From a virus, in the IMG/VR virus record IMGVR_UViG_3300035703_000155, positions 1-45,467 of that record: a stretch of 45,467 nucleotides of DNA, one strand, 5' to 3'. The notes beneath the pieces were generated by a model. The model searched no databases, was not told the DNA's origin, and worked only from the letters and a program-made list of their open reading frames with translations. Within the stretch, counting starts at the first letter, position 1; each line of letters opens with the position of its first letter. Positions 45,455-45,467 of this stretch are shown piece after piece. The position numbers and the translations under genes are program-made.

Positions 45455-45467
45455 GCTGCGAAATACC
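45455..45467. repeat. 13-bp terminal direct repeat, right copy (putative cos overhang)
   Basis: GCTGCGAAATACC, identical to positions 1-13. See the left copy. If filled-in cohesive ends are the cause, the mature circular genome is 45454 bp. Confidence 0.6.

Overview
The window appears to be one complete genome of a temperate, lambda-organised siphovirus of a GC-rich picocyanobacterium (Synechococcus/Cyanobium type). The host inference rests on three small late proteins whose sequences look like families I know from cyanophages (45 aa basic protein at 18621-18758, 49 aa membrane protein at 18149-18298, 160 aa protein at 18758-19240) and on cyanophage-style tail fibres. It was made without database searches. 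No photosynthesis gene, tRNA gene or CRISPR array is visible.

The first and last 13 bases are identical (GCTGCGAAATACC), and the right end lies only 144 bp from the start of the small terminase gene. This is the layout expected for a cos-ended phage whose 5' overhangs were filled in. An attP site matching the 3' half of an initiator tRNA lies inside the window at 14.7 kb, so this is the phage form and not an integrated prophage.

Layout: (1) 0-1.2 kb: cos-proximal palindromic repeats, a gpZ-like gene, and an AT-rich segment flanked by nine GTAAC iterons (putative origin). (2) 1.2-6.5 kb, minus strand: early operon with helicase, frameshifted cytosine methyltransferase-like gene, VRR-NUC nuclease, ribbon-helix-helix protein and primase-helicase. 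(3) 6.6-8.9 kb, plus strand: RecE-like nuclease, RecT annealase, HTH protein and a possible ssDNA-binding protein. (4) 9.1-12.9 kb, plus strand: about 17 tiny genes in near-continuous stop/start overlap, including a membrane-anchored HTH protein, a secreted double-psi beta-barrel protein and a DUF3310 protein. (5) 13.0-16.5 kb: three HNH endonucleases, attP with arm-type repeats, and the integrase. (6) 16.5-45.3 kb, minus strand: late operon, read from terS leftwards in lambda order (terS, an inserted methyltransferase, terL, gpW-like, portal, protease-capsid fusion, connectors, tail tube, G/GT chaperones with a -1 frameshift site, tape measure, gpM, gpL, gpK and gpJ analogues, fibres, holin-like proteins, endolysin, dCTP deaminase).

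The most unusual observations are a shared promoter-like motif (TGCRCCG, 7-9 nt, TANNNT) at four sites in the accessory region, the iteron-flanked origin candidate, the complete attP with five arm-type repeats, a methyltransferase gene inserted between terS and terL, and a single-base frameshift in the cytosine methyltransferase-like gene. No CI-type repressor was recognised.
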